DNA of 60,049 nt from Russula earlei. Taxonomy: Eukaryota > Basidiomycota > Agaricomycetes > Russulales > Russulaceae. Below are positions 11,580-24,055 of the stretch, in pieces. Location: assembly GCA_025769875.1 (NCBI GenBank), contig JAGFNK010000325.1, positions 1-60,049 on the forward strand. Direction: 5' to 3'. The notes under the pieces were generated by a model. It did no database searches. It was not told where the DNA came from and worked only from the letters and a program-made list of their open reading frames with translations. A program made the translations under genes and the position numbers. Position 1 is the stretch's first letter. Each line of letters opens with the position of its first letter.

Positions 11580-14500
11580 GACAGCCCAGCTCAAAGCTGA
11601 AAGCCAGCCAGGGCCAAGCCTGCAGGATCCAAGCTGACCTGGGCCATGTCACCAGCTTGGACCGGCCCATGGCCCAGGCTTGAGATATTTTTGTGATCAA
11701 TAACTGTGCAGTTTTAGTCTTATGGCAGGTATAAAAGTAAATTTGTTGTTGTTTTTTGAAATTATGATCATGTCAACAGCAAGAGCACCTTGTGTGAGAT
11801 GCCAACCTGTTCCTTTGAGCTGTTTGATTGCAGATTCTAATGTTGCCGAACCTGCACTGACATCTCATTGCCAAAGCATCACATTTGCCCAGGCCAAAAA
11901 AACAGCAGAAACAGAGGAGGAACCGAATCATCATGCTCCATTGACCTGGTCAATCAATCAACAGCAAGATGACAATCAATCTCTATTGACATCAGCACCA
12001 TCACCAGTTGCTGGCACACTAACCACAGCCTCACAAGCTCATAGCATTGTAATGGTGCCACCTGCTATTGAAAACAGTTCAGAAAGTGAGCACTCAAGTA
12101 TTTTATTTACAGCAGTAAGAAAAAATAAACAAAAGCAGACACAAAACTTGCATATGTGATCTTATCAATCAACTGCACTGCTGTATTAAAATCTATCATA
12201 GACACACATGATGCACCTCAGACCAATGAGAATGGAATGTACAATGATGTCAACATCATGGGGATTGACTCCAATACACCCACTGAGACTGATACATCAA
12301 AGAACAAGAAGAACCAGAAGGCAGATCTTGAACAATTTTTTGATCTGGTGAGACATATGAAGGGGGACAAGTGTGGGCAGCGTCAGTGTAAGATATGCGC
12401 GTGAGTGATTAATATATGCCATTTTCTAATTATGAATATTTCTGCAGGTGTGGAGATGGATGTAACAAAACAGATGCCCTCCTTGTTGACGAACATACAA
12501 CTCTCTGAAGACACATGGCGTCCAAACACAAGGTATGAGATTTCTTCTCCAGTCCCCAACCTTAATGACAATTTATCATCAGGGTCCTTATCAACGCTGG
12601 TGCAAATCTTCCGATTTTCTTTCAATGCTTCCCAAGGATGCAAAAACAAGACATAAGGAGGCTCTTGACAAGATGATGGAGCAAAGCCAGGTCAACAATC
12701 ACTTCCACCCCATGAATCCTGATGACAGGCCAATGTCATACTCTGATGAGGTGTTCAAGGAAGCTGCATTACAGTGGCTCATCAAAACAGATCAAGTAAG
12801 TTTGCCTCCTCGAATCCTTCTCTTGGTCTCACCATCTCACCGTCTCACTGGACAGCCAATAGCCACTTTTGAACATCCCTCCTTCCTGAATATGATAAAC
12901 ATTGCCTCCCAAGCAACTTGTGGTGTCAAGATTCTTAGCCAACACCAAACATGTGATGAGATCATTGCACTTTTAAGGTGCAAATGAATAAACTGAAGAA
13001 TCATCTTGATGTTAGTACTTTTATTTTGGTCATTCTCAGCATTGTGCCCCTGATTCTTCATCCAGAGCTGATACATCACTGGAAGGATCAGTCTAACATG
13101 CAATGCATGGCAGGCCTTGAACACAGATGGCTACTTTGCTGTAACTGGTCACTGGATTGAGGAGTGCTCTCCAGGGAAGTGGACTCTTGAAACATGCCCT
13201 TTTTGGATTTACTTGTATGAACACTGTGCATAATGGTCAGAGGCTAGGTCAAGCCCTTTACTAGATCTGCAATTGCCTCAGAATTGTGCACAAGGTGACT
13301 CATCATTCTAATTAAACTGCATTTCTTGACTTAGAAGTTGTAGGTTGGCCATATAACGTGTCACAATGCATCAAACAATGGCACGATGATGTCCAAATTT
13401 AAATTTGCCTGTTACTACGAAGCAAAAATGGGGTATGCTTTTGACATCAAAAAATGACACATCCAGCAAGTTTACATTTTCTCAAAATTGATTTTCTAAT
13501 GTCCTGTTCATGCTGCAAGTGCCTTGCACATATCATCAATCTTGCGACACAAGCTCTCATCTTGACATGAAGCAAGGCTAAATACTACAACCCACATAAC
13601 ACTGATGAGCACATGCCAGATGTTAGTGCATCAGAGCAAGATGAGCTTGGGCTTGTCTGTGCAATCTGTGTCAAGGTGAGATTTGAGTACTGTTGAAGCA
13701 CTGATGAATGACTTTTCATACTACCATCCAGGAGCATTCCTCTGTGCAGCATAAAGAACTCTTCAAGTCTATCCAGATTCAGAAAGGGGTCAAGCACCCG
13801 GTGCAACTCTTACTCAATATGAAAGTGCAATGGGGATTGACATACATCATGCTAAATCAGGGCCAAATCCAAGCAGAAGGTTGGTATGTATAACTTCAAT
13901 ACACTGGCTGATCTTTTCATAGTTTTTCAATGAATTTGTCTATGAGCTTGGCATTCACACAGATGGTAATCTCAAAGCATGCAAAAAGGTTGATGCTCTC
14001 CAGCTTTCCAACACCAAGTGGGAGCGTGCATCAGTATATTTTGCAGTCTCCTCAGTGTGAGTTTCTTTATATTTTTGCTAGATTATATTGATTAACATGT
14101 CCTGCAGCATGCCGACAAAGCGCAGCAAGCATTCTCATCTGTTCAAACCCCCACCCTCTTCCATGTGATCCCCACAATCAAAACACTTCATGCTGCTTGG
14201 TCCAGTCGAGAAGAAAGATTCAAGTATCACAGATTCAAGCCTGCACTCGACGCTGCAACAGTAAAGCTGAACAACTATTATCAGAAGACGGCAGATTCCA
14301 ATGCTCATATCCTGGTGATGTGTTCATTTCCATTTGCTTTACGTTTCTTCCCTCTGAAAGTTTTATCAGTGTTACATCCCAGAGTGAAAAATGAATCACT
14401 TCAAGAAACACTGGGACTTGGAACTCCAGGAGGAAGTCCTAACCTTGGCACAGCATGCAGTATGTCACAATATGCTACGATGTTGATGCTGCACAGACCT

Positions 14501-15295
14501 TATGCATATCACAGTTTAAGGAACATTATGAACAACTTCAGACTACCCTATCTTATGATGTGTACCACTACCCCTGCTGTGAATACAGCAGAAACCCAAT
14601 GGCCTTCTGCATGATGTGGACTCAGAGGATGAAGAGAATGATGATACTGATGTCTCCACACCATCTACTGCTCCGTGGATGATCAAATTCAACCACTACC
14701 TGATTACTACTGACATCATACCACCAGGTATGATGGTTGTGGAATGGTGGGGTGTATGTAGCATCTTCCAAATTGAATTACCTGGATTGTTCTAATGTCC
14801 CATTTCCCCTAGATAAATGCTCCCCATTATCCAATAGCTGCTTCACTTGCTCATGATTACCTTGCTATCATGGTGTCTTCAGTGTCAAGTTGAGCACATG
14901 TTCTCTTCAGCTGGCATTACCCTGAGCAAACGACGTAATTGGCTCAATGGTGATGTCATGGAAGCCTTGCAATGCCTAAAGTGTATGTATCACAATGACC
15001 TTATCTTTCAAGATGTTATGGTGGCTATGGAGGAGGAAGCAGAGCTTGAAGAGATGGATTTAGAGCTGGCTCAAAGTACAGATGATGCAGATGAAGGTTT
15101 TACATGGGATCAAATACTTGCAGATGATGAGACAATGTACCAGACTAACTAGCATAAAACTAGCTGTTTACTGGTAACAAGCCGTGGCTTTAGCCTGAGC
15201 CGGCCTAAAGCCGCCCTCGCGGCGACGGCCCATAATTTGGAAAGCCTGAGCCGTTAAAAGCCGAGCTTTAGCCGCGGCTTTCAGGCCGAGTGCCA
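11580..15295 (+). mobile_element. hAT DNA transposon (decayed)
   Basis: The element sits in F-box spacer that resumes at about 15296 (GTGTGCGCTTGGAAG). Its right end is GC-rich with repeated GCCGCGGCTTTCAGGCC-type motifs, and the left end (about 11580) carries the corresponding, partly mutated GCTGAAAGCC motif. It contains a degenerate plus-strand hAT transposase. Ends are uncertain by about 5 nt because the expected 8-bp target duplication is not conserved. Confidence 0.8.
12156..15152 (+). pseudogene. hAT transposase, multi-exon and degenerate
   Basis: Successive plus-strand pieces read as a hAT transposase. There is a BED-finger-like start (LEQFFDLVRHMKGDKC with CKIC) near 12330-12400 and ALQWLIKTDQ near 12760. 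Near 13125 comes TDGYFAVTGHWIEE. The C-terminal dimerisation region is at 14880-15000, with VEHMFSSAGITLSKRRNWL then VMEALQCLK. Frames are broken between these blocks by stops that introns may not all explain, and the region is CpG-depleted. It would act by cut-and-paste if intact. I judge it inactive. Confidence 0.8.
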
Positions 15296-15530
15296 GTGTG
15301 CGCTTGGAAGAATCCTCAACAGATGACGGTTTCATTTAACGGGCGCTGTACTCTGTTTTCAAGGAACCATACGAGGCTAGAAAGACAAAATCTGAGTAAT
15401 GGTACGGTAACTAGGGTGCTTGGAGTCGAACGATGACAATCGCACAGAAGGTAGACGACACCAGATGCTAATTGGATGGAAAGTATAAAGTACTCATCGA
15501 TCCTGGCTGCGTGAAGGACTCGGAATGGTC

Positions 15531-16901
15531 TCACCAAGGGAAGACAGCCACGGGGTGACCAGAGAGTTGTCGGGCGACGACGAATCCCTTAATAAAATTC
15601 GGAACAGGTTCCGATGGCTGGAGGCCGCTCAAGAAAATGTTCTGCAGCGCGGGTAACACTCTTGTTACTCGTTCTCTGGCGAGCGCTTCCAGGGCTTGGC
15701 AGACATGTGGCGCAACATGTTTGGCTAGGCGCAGATCCTTCAGAGCAGTGAATCGGCGGCCAAAGAATTCGGCCCATCGAGTGGCGGACATGCTCGAGCG
15801 TGAATCTGGACCAGGATCCCTGATGTCGAGTCCGTACTAAAGTGGAGAGGAGTGAGAATTGAGCTGCAGACCCGGGCCAGCAATGGAAACAGCCGCTTCA
15901 AGTCTCTGGACTTGATTTTTAAGGAGAACTCCGGAAGAGTCATTCGCTTCCCTGAAAATTCCAAATTGGATGTCATGATAGTAGGGGACGCACACAAATG
16001 CTCTGTCGTATGTCTTGAACGATTCTGTGTGACTGATCAACTGGAGAGGTTGTGGTTGTGGGACTACAAAGTCGACGTCCATGGACATGTCGAGTCTATT
16101 GAGAAGGGGAGGCTCGATCTGGGCGAGTAAGTCCTCCAAATACTGGTGAGCGCCTTCGAACACAAGTTTGGTGAGAGATGGGAGGACAGAGCGTGTGAGC
16201 GAAAGTGGATGTCGACTTTCAGGATATCGAGGGGATTCGAATTCAACGCGAAGGAATTCAAGTCTGGACATGACCGACAAGGCGGCGCCCAGATCCTGAG
16301 GCGAAAAGTAACCGGAATGGGGAATATCCCGAAGGTCAAGTTGGCAAAGGTGAGTGGCTGACAAGAGTAGCTTTGGCATTCCTGGAAACGGACAATTGTT
16401 CAACACAAGTTGTCGCAGAAGTGGGGCTGATCTGCCTAAGAGTGAGTCCGGAAGGGGCGTCATCGGACCTTCGTTGACATAAATCCCCAGATATTTCAGC
16501 TCCGGGAATGGTTTCTGCATCGCTGCTACCAATTTTTTCAATTCTGAAGCTGTAATGGACCACAAAAATATTGCGTGTATGCAATGGCGGTGCTTCGAGT
16601 TGAGGAAAGCCGTTATGTTTCGACAGATCGAGGATGAATAATCTGTGGGACGTATCCCCACCGGCCAGGTTGGCCTGATGTCCCTCGCGAACTCTGAGAC
16701 CGGTTCTGTTCCTGTGTACACACTTTCCAGTTCAAGCTGACGTGGCGACGCCAACACCAAAGCTCGCCATCTTTGACACACACGGAGCAGTGTTTCTAAG
16801 CGCTGGTCCCCTTCCGTGTTGAAATAAAATATGAATATGTCCACGAGGACATTATCGGGGAGCGTGTTGATTGTCACCCCGTCTTGGTCAGTGGTCGTCA
16901 T
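15531..16901 (-). pseudogene. F-box/LRR gene F1 (unit 1), frameshifted mosaic
   Basis: Starts at ATG 16901 (MTTTDQDGVTINTLPDNVL), with an F-box of the form LPDNVLVDIF followed by VCQRWRALVLASPRQL. LRR-like strands follow (APLLRQLVLNNCPF, HLCQLDL, MSRLEFLRVEF). F-box proteins are substrate adaptors of SCF ubiquitin ligases (family knowledge). The frame is lost near 16000 (after FREAND) and again by two 1-nt insertions near 15833 and 15870. The 5' two-thirds match the intact gene at 49526-50989. From about 16125 downward the sequence matches F4 (26262 onward), including the shared FREAND frameshift, so it is a recombinant. The true frame ends PVAVFPW-stop at 15531. Confidence 0.85.
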
Positions 16902-17045
16902 GGACACTGTGCACAATCAGTAGTTGTTTGAGGGATGGGTGACAAAGGAGTCGACGTACAGAAAGCTATAATCAGTGAGGGGATGTAGCGTAAAGTAAGG
17001 TGCGGTGCACGTTGCAGCCACACTACTGCGCCATCTCGTGTCGTC

Positions 17046-17053
17046 TTATATAA
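17046..17053 (-). promoter_or_regulatory. TATA box of F1
   Basis: On the minus strand the sequence reads ATTATATAAGA about 145 bp upstream of the F1 ATG. The same motif stands at the same place before the intact unit-2 gene (51124-51131). Confidence 0.6.
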
Positions 17054-17059
17054 TCCCCT

Positions 17060-18781
17060 CCTACACTCCTAGCTTTTTTTCCCCCGACTGATTATTCCCA
17101 TCGCAGACGTAAAGTGATGTCTTTCTAAACGACCAGTTGTTCGGCTCCTGATTCTTCCGAGGCGTTGGATTCCGATAAACTCCAACACTCATCCTTAATG
17201 CTAGGAGGATCCAAGACTCCAGCCCAGCACCTTCATGTGTGCCCGTTGCCCACACTGTACAGCCTACGGCAGTCGGCCTTGTGATCGAAGCTCATCCGAC
17301 GAGCTCGGAGCCATTCCCGCTCGTCCACCGTGACTGGCATCCACGCATCCGTGTAGTGACATCTCGTCTTCTGCGCGCCCGAGCCCGCGTCGACCGAATT
17401 CCCGTTTCCAACATGCAACAAGTCCCGTTGCAGTGCACCTCATTCACTCCCCGCGGCCAATTCCCAACCGTCCTCCGATCCTGGCCGTGATCTCTACGCT
17501 GCTCGGTACGCCACCTTGCCGCGCCAGTGCTAGTAGTGTGCCATCGTCACATCTACGAGATGAGAGCAGTAGTAGTCATCTGCATGAAGCTGATTCGCCG
17601 ATCAACAACGCCGGCCACGGACGCACGCCAGTCATGCCAGGACGCACGAACTGAGGGACGTCATGCTGCGCGCTTCACTACGTAGGTGCGTTATATTCCT
17701 GCTCCCTTTTTGCCATCTCATCTGCACCTTCCGTTCTGCGAAATTATCTGTCTCGTCTTTACCAGCTCATCTCGAACCTAGAGTCGATTGAGATATATGG
17801 GCATGAGCGCGCTGTCACCGGCAGGTCCTCCACATGAGGTTGGCCTGGACAGCCGAGGTTATTCAGAGTGAGTTGATAGGGTATATCACAGGTATCAGTT
17901 TATACATGGCGTTCTAAGAAAAGGCCATCAGGTACGAGCACGGTGCTCAACCCGTGTGACACCTTCATGTTGGCTCCGTGTTGTATTTCACAGATTGACC
18001 ACGGACAGCTCGCTTCATTCCTGGGCATGTTCGATGTAAGTTGAATATAACTATAGTCATGAGTGGAGTAGGGAAGACGTGCAACACACGGACACCTCGA
18101 TCAACACCTCAGGCTCTCAAACACGCGATACAAATCCGGTTGGCTGGCGGTTTGCACAACGTTCTCGCATATTGATTGTGTCAAGAGACTTGGGAGCGGT
18201 CATGTAGATTGCGGTCCTCCTCAGTCTTCCTCCTTTCCTTCACGGCATCGGTACGACGTGACACCGCATCATCATGGCTTTCAAATCGGGATGAAGAAAC
18301 ACCGAATCCAGCTTTCCGAGTCGGTATGACCCAGATGTCCGGTCGATTATTGTAGCGGCGGGCGCTGCAGGTAGCCGCGTCGAAGATGTAGCGTCACTTC
18401 CTGCGTCTGAGCTCTTTTCGCCGCCCTTTCCTTTCTTTTTAGTTGCGCGGTCGTGTCCGTGGTGGCGATGCCGCCTGTGAGTATCGTCTGAGGGAAGACA
18501 AGTTAATTGAGTGGCCCTGTGTAAACGACTACACGCACAGCGTCACACCAACTGTTATTCAAACGTTCGTTTCCCAGATCGATTGAGCGGGCTTGGCTTT
18601 TGGAAGTATAACAAGCTTCCAGGGACTCCACTAGACGGTCCACAGAGTTAGCTCAGATTCGATACAGTGTCCTTGTGTGTAAGTGACTCAAGAACCGCGT
18701 GCCTCCAAGAGACGTAACAATGAGTGTTCGCTTGGAAGAAATGTCAACAGATGGTTGTGGGGTATAACGGGACCTGTGTTC
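17060..18781. other. Intergenic spacer between F1 and F2 (unit 1)
   Basis: Collinear with 51138-52865 of unit 2 at high identity. No intact gene is seen. A stretch near 17515-17660 resembles 21200-21330 and 24740-24870, which could start an ORF (MPPRRTSASS-like) running away from the F-box genes, but start and frame are not conserved here. It may be the relic of a divergently transcribed gene. Confidence 0.6.
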
Positions 18782-18936
18782 TACAAGAGTAGCTTTGGCA
18801 TTCCTGGGAACGGACAACTGTCCAACACAAGTTGTCGCAGAAGTGGGGCTGATCTGCCCCAAGAGTGAGTCCGGAAGGGGCGTCATCGGACCTTCGTTGA
18901 CATAAATCCCCAGAGATTTCAGCTCCGGGAATGGTT
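18782..18936 (-). pseudogene. 155-bp LRR fragment of an F-box gene inserted in the spacer
   Basis: Nearly identical to 16365-16522 inside F1 (coding the LPDSLLG, APLLRQL, NCPFPGMPKLLL region). It replaces the spacer segment found at 52862-52890 in unit 2. Sequence on both sides resumes the normal spacer, so this is an isolated transplant of coding sequence without start or end. Confidence 0.85.
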
Positions 18937-19058
18937 AGAAAGATGAGAGCTATGAGATCTGAGTAATAGTATGACAACTAGGGTGCTTGGAGCGAATCAA
19001 TGACAATCGGATAGAAAGTATAATACCAGATTCTAATAGGAAAGAAAGCATGAAGAAC

Positions 19059-20500
19059 TCATCGATACTGACTGGGCGCTAGAAAACACTCGTTATTTTC
19101 CTGGTCTCTCCAAGGGTAGACGGCCACAGGGTGACCAGAGCGTTGTCGCGCCGCAACAAATCGCTCAATGAACTTCGGAACAGGTTCCAATGGCTGGATG
19201 CCCCTCATGAGAATGTTCTGTAGCGCGGGCAACACCTCCGTTGCTCTTTCTTCAGCGAGCTCTTCTAGCCCCCGACAGACATCTCGCGCAACTCGATTGG
19301 ATAGGCGCAGATCCTTCACAGCAGTGAATGGGTCGAAGAGTTCCACCCAATGAGTGGCGTTCATGTTCCAGTGTGTTTGTAGAATTGAAGGACCAGGAGC
19401 CACGATATCGAGCTGTATCAATGTGGAGAGGAGGAGCAAGGATGAGCTGCAGACCTGCGCCAGTAATGAAAGCTGCCGAACCAACCCTCCTCCACACATG
19501 ATCTCTAAGGAGAGCTCCGGAATTTGATGTGTTTCTCTGAAAGCTGCAAATCGGACCGCATGATAGGAAGTGCACACAATTGCTCTGTGGCATTTCTTGA
19601 ACAATTCTGCGTAATTGATTGACTGGCGAAGATATGGGACGACAAAGTGGGGGTCCATGAAGAATGTTATCTTGAGTAAGCTGAGAAGTGGAGCCTCTAT
19701 TTGGGCCAGTAGGTCCTCCAAGTACTCGTGAACGCCTTGGAACATAAGTTTTGTGAGAGATGGGAGGACAGAGGGTGTGAGAGGAGGTGTATGTCGACTT
19801 GCAGGATACCGAGGGGAGGATCGGAATTCCACGCCAAGGGAATCAAGTCTGGACATCTCCGACAGGCAGGCGACCAAATCCCGAGGCGAGAAGTAACCGG
19901 AATCGGGAATATTCCGAAGCTCAAGACGGTAAAGATGATTGGCTGACAAAAGTAGCTTTGGCATTCCTGGAAACGGACAGTTGTGCAACGAGACATGTCG
20001 CAGAAGTGGGGCTGATCCGCCTAAGAACGAATTCGGAAGGGTCGTCACCGTATTTTTCTCCGCCCGAATGTTCAGAAATGTCAGCTCCGGGAATGGTTTC
20101 TGCATCGCTGCTGTGAACGTTTCTAAATGTGAATTCGGAATGTCGAACAAGGTGATTGCACATATGCGATGGTGGTGCTCCGAATCGAGGAAAGCAGTTA
20201 TGTTTCGACTGATCGAGGATGAATATATCGTGGGACGTATCACCACCGGCAAGACTGGCCAGACGTCCAGCATCTCAGACATCGGCCTTTGTTCCTGTAT
20301 ACACAAGTTGCAGGTTCAGGCGATGTGGCTCTGCCAACACGACATATCGCCATCTTTGACACACATGGACCAGTGTATGCCATCCCATTGTCCTTGTGCG
20401 CTGGTCATTCACATAGAAAAAAAAATATGTCCACGAGGACATCACTGGGGAGCGTGCTGATTGTCAACCGGTTTAAAATCGATTGGTCTGTGGTCGTCAT
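19059..20500 (-). pseudogene. F-box/LRR gene F2 (unit 1), two frameshifts
   Basis: ATG at 20500 starts MTTTDQSILNRLTISTLPSD, an F-box start. An A9 run at 20416-20424 (A8 in F3) throws the frame just after VDIFF. An extra G near 20290 shifts it again relative to the intact unit-2 copy. From about 20280 down to 19059 a single open frame of roughly 400 residues continues with LRR-like segments and ends AVYPWRDQENNECFLAPSQYR. The body is nearly identical to 53014-54441. It is either a recent pseudogene or an intact gene with two homopolymer-type consensus errors. Confidence 0.8.
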
Positions 20501-22714
20501 GGCACACTGTGCAAATGCCATTAGTAGTTATTTCAGGGATGAGCTCGCTCGACGTACAGGAGACAAGTGAGGATGTAACGTCTAGGAAGTGAGGTGGGCG
20601 TATGGAAGTACTCACCACCCTTATGTGCGCACATGCTTGTACAGCCTTACAGTACATTTACGTTTACATGGCAATTGCGGGCCTTGCGACCAAAGCACAC
20701 GTTCCTTACTGTAAAAAATCGCTCAGCATATTTCGGTTTAACGCGCTAGTATCACCACACCATACAGGACTTGAAACTCGTCTAAGAACGCGAGGAAGCG
20801 GAGGGAATGGGTGACCGAGCGTGCTCCTGCCATTTGAACGACGAGCGATGAGCTAAGCAAAATCCCCATTCCGTCTCTCCCTCACATCATAGCCTAACTG
20901 CCGACCGTTACCGACAAGGATAATTTTTTTTGCTCTCCGCCATGCTCACACCTCGTTCAATCCCACGGCATGCGGTGAGCTCGGAGCCATTCCATCCACG
21001 CCGCCGCCTATGTGCCTCGCCGTTCGCTACCGCGCGTCCGTGTAGTGACATCTCGTCTTCCGCGCCCGCGCCCGAGCCCGCACCCCCGTCTCTAACATGC
21101 AACATGTCCTGTTGCTGTGCATCTCATTCACTCTCGCGGCCGACGAATTCTCGACTTTGCTCAGATTCGGATCCAGTTCGTGATCTCCACGCTGCTCGGT
21201 ATGCCACCGCGTCGCACGAGTGCTAGTAGTCCGGCATCGTCACATCTACGAGATGAGAGTAGCGGTAATCATCTGCATGACGCTGATTCGCCAGACGCAC
21301 GCCAGTCATGCCAGGACGCACGAACTGAGGGACGTCATGCCGCGTGCTTCGCTACGTGGATTCGCATCACCGGAGAAGGTGCGTTATATTCCTGCTCCCC
21401 CTCCCCTTTTGCCATCCCATCACTCTGCACCTTCCGTTCTGCCAAACTATCTGTCCCATATTTACCAGCTCATCCCGAACCCGCTCCGAATGTAGCGGTG
21501 ACCACCCCGCCAGTGCCACGGCGTTGTCAGGTGCTCGCAGCTGTGCCTCTTCTGCGGCTCGTGCACCGTGACTGGTGCATTTCCGTCGTTGTGGCCATCC
21601 CCACATGCACCATTAGACGACCACGATGACTACCTCGAGCGTGACTTTGCCACTGTTCAGACGCCGATGCGTTCGAACGGCTACGACAGAACGGCCAAAA
21701 TGGCGCGAAAGTTGCGAAGAAAAGGATGGCGCTAAGGCGCTGGAGGAGATCGGATGTCCGTGGTTGTGGGAGGTATTGGCACAAGCGTTGATGCGGACTC
21801 ACAAGACACAATTTTGGAGCGGCTGCGGTCATGTGTCCCAGTTGTTGGTGGCGTCGCCTTCGCCCCAGCCGGGCCCGCACTTCCAAAGGCACACAACATT
21901 TGCACCGGTGAAACCTCTTCTCTCGAATCGTCCAAAGGGGAGGAGGACTGGCAAAGTCGAAATTTATCGCCAACGGGACAAAGCCCAATGTCTCTGTAAA
22001 CACACGCGGGCTATCGGCGCGGCGGCTATCAAGTCGGCAGCTCGAGCTGCGATCGATCGAGGCCATGCACTTGTACTCGCAGTCGAATGCCACCGCGGGG
22101 TTGCAGACGACGGACCGAAACGAGTTTATGAGGGAGGTGCTTCACCCTTCACTCACGTGTATCTTCAGTCCCAACCTCCGAGGCTCTTTCCGTCTGCAGC
22201 CCTTTATTTACGCTTGATATTCTTGTCTCTTGTTGCTCGCGGCACTTCCATCGACAGACGGATCCCTCGTTCGTGGACCGACTCTGGACGGAATATTGTG
22301 CGTGTGCTTGGCAATAAAAGCAGAAGCGATTATTTCCCAATGATCGGCGTTGTGGCGTGCCCTTCCCGTTCCTCGTTCCTCTGGTGGTATCAATGTGGAT
22401 GTGGCGTCCTTGTGTGTGTGCCTCAAGAACAGCGTGACGTTGTACATGTATTAACAAGCGACGTGAGCGTGAGTGTGCGCTTGAAAGAATCCTCAACAGA
22501 TGACGGTTTCGTTTAACTGGCGCTGTATTCTGTTTTCAAGGAAACATACGAGGCTAGAAAGACAAGATCTGAGTGATGGTACGGTAACTAGGGTGCTTGG
22601 AGTCGAACGATGACAATCGCACAGAAGGTAGACGACACCAGATCCTAATTGGATGGAAAGTATAAAGTACTCATCGATCCTGGCTGCGTGCTAGAAAAAG
22701 GACTCGGAATGGTC
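20501..22714. repeat. Inter-F-box spacer, copy S2
   Basis: Roughly 2.2 kb that recurs at 24056-26261 with very high identity. It runs from just upstream of the F2 start to the 3' end of F3. It holds plus-strand open stretches (for example from ATG 21200, MPPRRTSASS) and several antisense ones, but none has recognisable domains or consistent ends across copies. It carries the block AACATTTGCACCGGTGAAAC and the spacer sequence into which hAT and LTR elements inserted near 11 kb. Confidence 0.85.
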
Positions 22715-24055
22715 TCACCAAGGGCAGACAGCGACGGGGTGACCAAAGAGCTGTCGCGCCGCGACGAATCCTTGCATATACTTCGGAACAGGTTCCGTGA
22801 GGTCGATCAAAAAGATTTTCCTGTAGTGCTGGTAGTACTTGTTTTACTCTTTCTTCGGCGAGCTTTTGCTGCACTCGGCCGACATGTTCATTGTCTAGGC
22901 GCAAATCCGTCACGGAAGTGAACGGATCCAGGAGTTCCAGCCATTGAGTAGTTTCTATGCCGGAAGTTTGGGTATAATCACGCAAGAAGTCGAGCCGCAC
23001 CAAAGTGGAGAGAAGGGACAAGGATGAGTTGCAGACCTGGACCAGCGATGGAAGATGCGGATCACTGATTGCTAAGGAGAGCTCCGGAACTAAGGAGCGC
23101 TCAAGTTATCCTCCGAATGCCGTAAATCGGATTTCATAACCGGAAGTGTACACAAATGCTCTGTGGCATTTCTTGAACGATTCTGCGTAATTGATCAACT
23201 GGTGAAGTTGTGGGACGACAAAGTGGGGGTCCAAAAAGAACCCTATCTTGGGTTTGTTGAGAAGGGGAGCCTCGATTTGGGCGAGTAAGTCCTCCAAATA
23301 CTGGTGAGCACCTCAGCACACAAGTTTGGTGAGAGATGGGAGGACAGAGCGTGTGAGCGAAAGTGGACGTCGACTTGCAGGATACCGAGGGGATTCGAAT
23401 TCAACGTGAAGGGATTCAAGTCTGGACATGGCCGACAGGGCGGCGCCCAAATCCTGAGGCGAAAAGTAACCGGAATCGGGAATATGCCAAAGGACAAAAT
23501 GGTAAAGATGATTGACTAACAAAAGCAGTTTCGGGATTCCTGGAAACGGACAGTTTTGCAACCAGAGACGTCGCAGAAGCGGTGCTGATCCGCCTAAGAA
23601 CGAATCTGGAAGGGTCGTCACCGTATTGTTCTCCGCCCGAATGTTCAGAAATGTCAGCTCCGGGAATGGTTTCTGCATCGCTGCTGTGAAGTTGGAATGT
23701 CAGGCAAGGTGATTGCACATATGCGATGGCGGTGCTCCGAATCGAGGAAAGCAGTTATGTTTCGACAGATCGAGAATGAATAATCCGTGGGACGTATCTT
23801 CACCGGCAAGACTGGCCAGACGTCCAGCATCTCAGACACCGGTTCTATTCCTGTGTACAAAAGTCGCAGATTCAGGTGACGTGACGATGCCAACACGACA
23901 TATCACCATCTTTGACACACATGGACCAGTGTATGCCAACCCATTGTCCTTGTGCGCCAGTCATTCACATAGAAAAAAAATATGTCCACGAGGACATCAG
24001 TGGGGAGCGTGCTGATTGTCAACCGGTTTGAAATCGATTGGTCAGTGGTCGTCAT
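22715..24055 (-). pseudogene. F-box/LRR gene F3 (unit 1), multiply broken
   Basis: ATG 24055 gives MTTTDQSISNRLTISTLPTD and a good F-box (LPTDVLVDIFFFYV, then VCQRW). The next codon is TGA where relatives have CGA (about 23902), followed by LRR pieces in changing frames (MQKPFPELTFLNIRAENNT, SLTKLVC, EDLLAQIEAPLLNK, LAEERVKQVLPAL). The conserved end PVAVCPW-stop is at 22715. At least three frameshifts and one nonsense codon make it a pseudogene. Its 3' half matches the chimeric gene at 56882 in unit 2. Confidence 0.8.

Noticed and set aside
21200..21629. Plus-strand ORF starting MPPRRTSASS in the spacers (also near 24740 and 17520)
   Set aside because: Start, length and frame are not conserved among spacer copies and no domain is recognisable; kept only as a note in the spacer entries.
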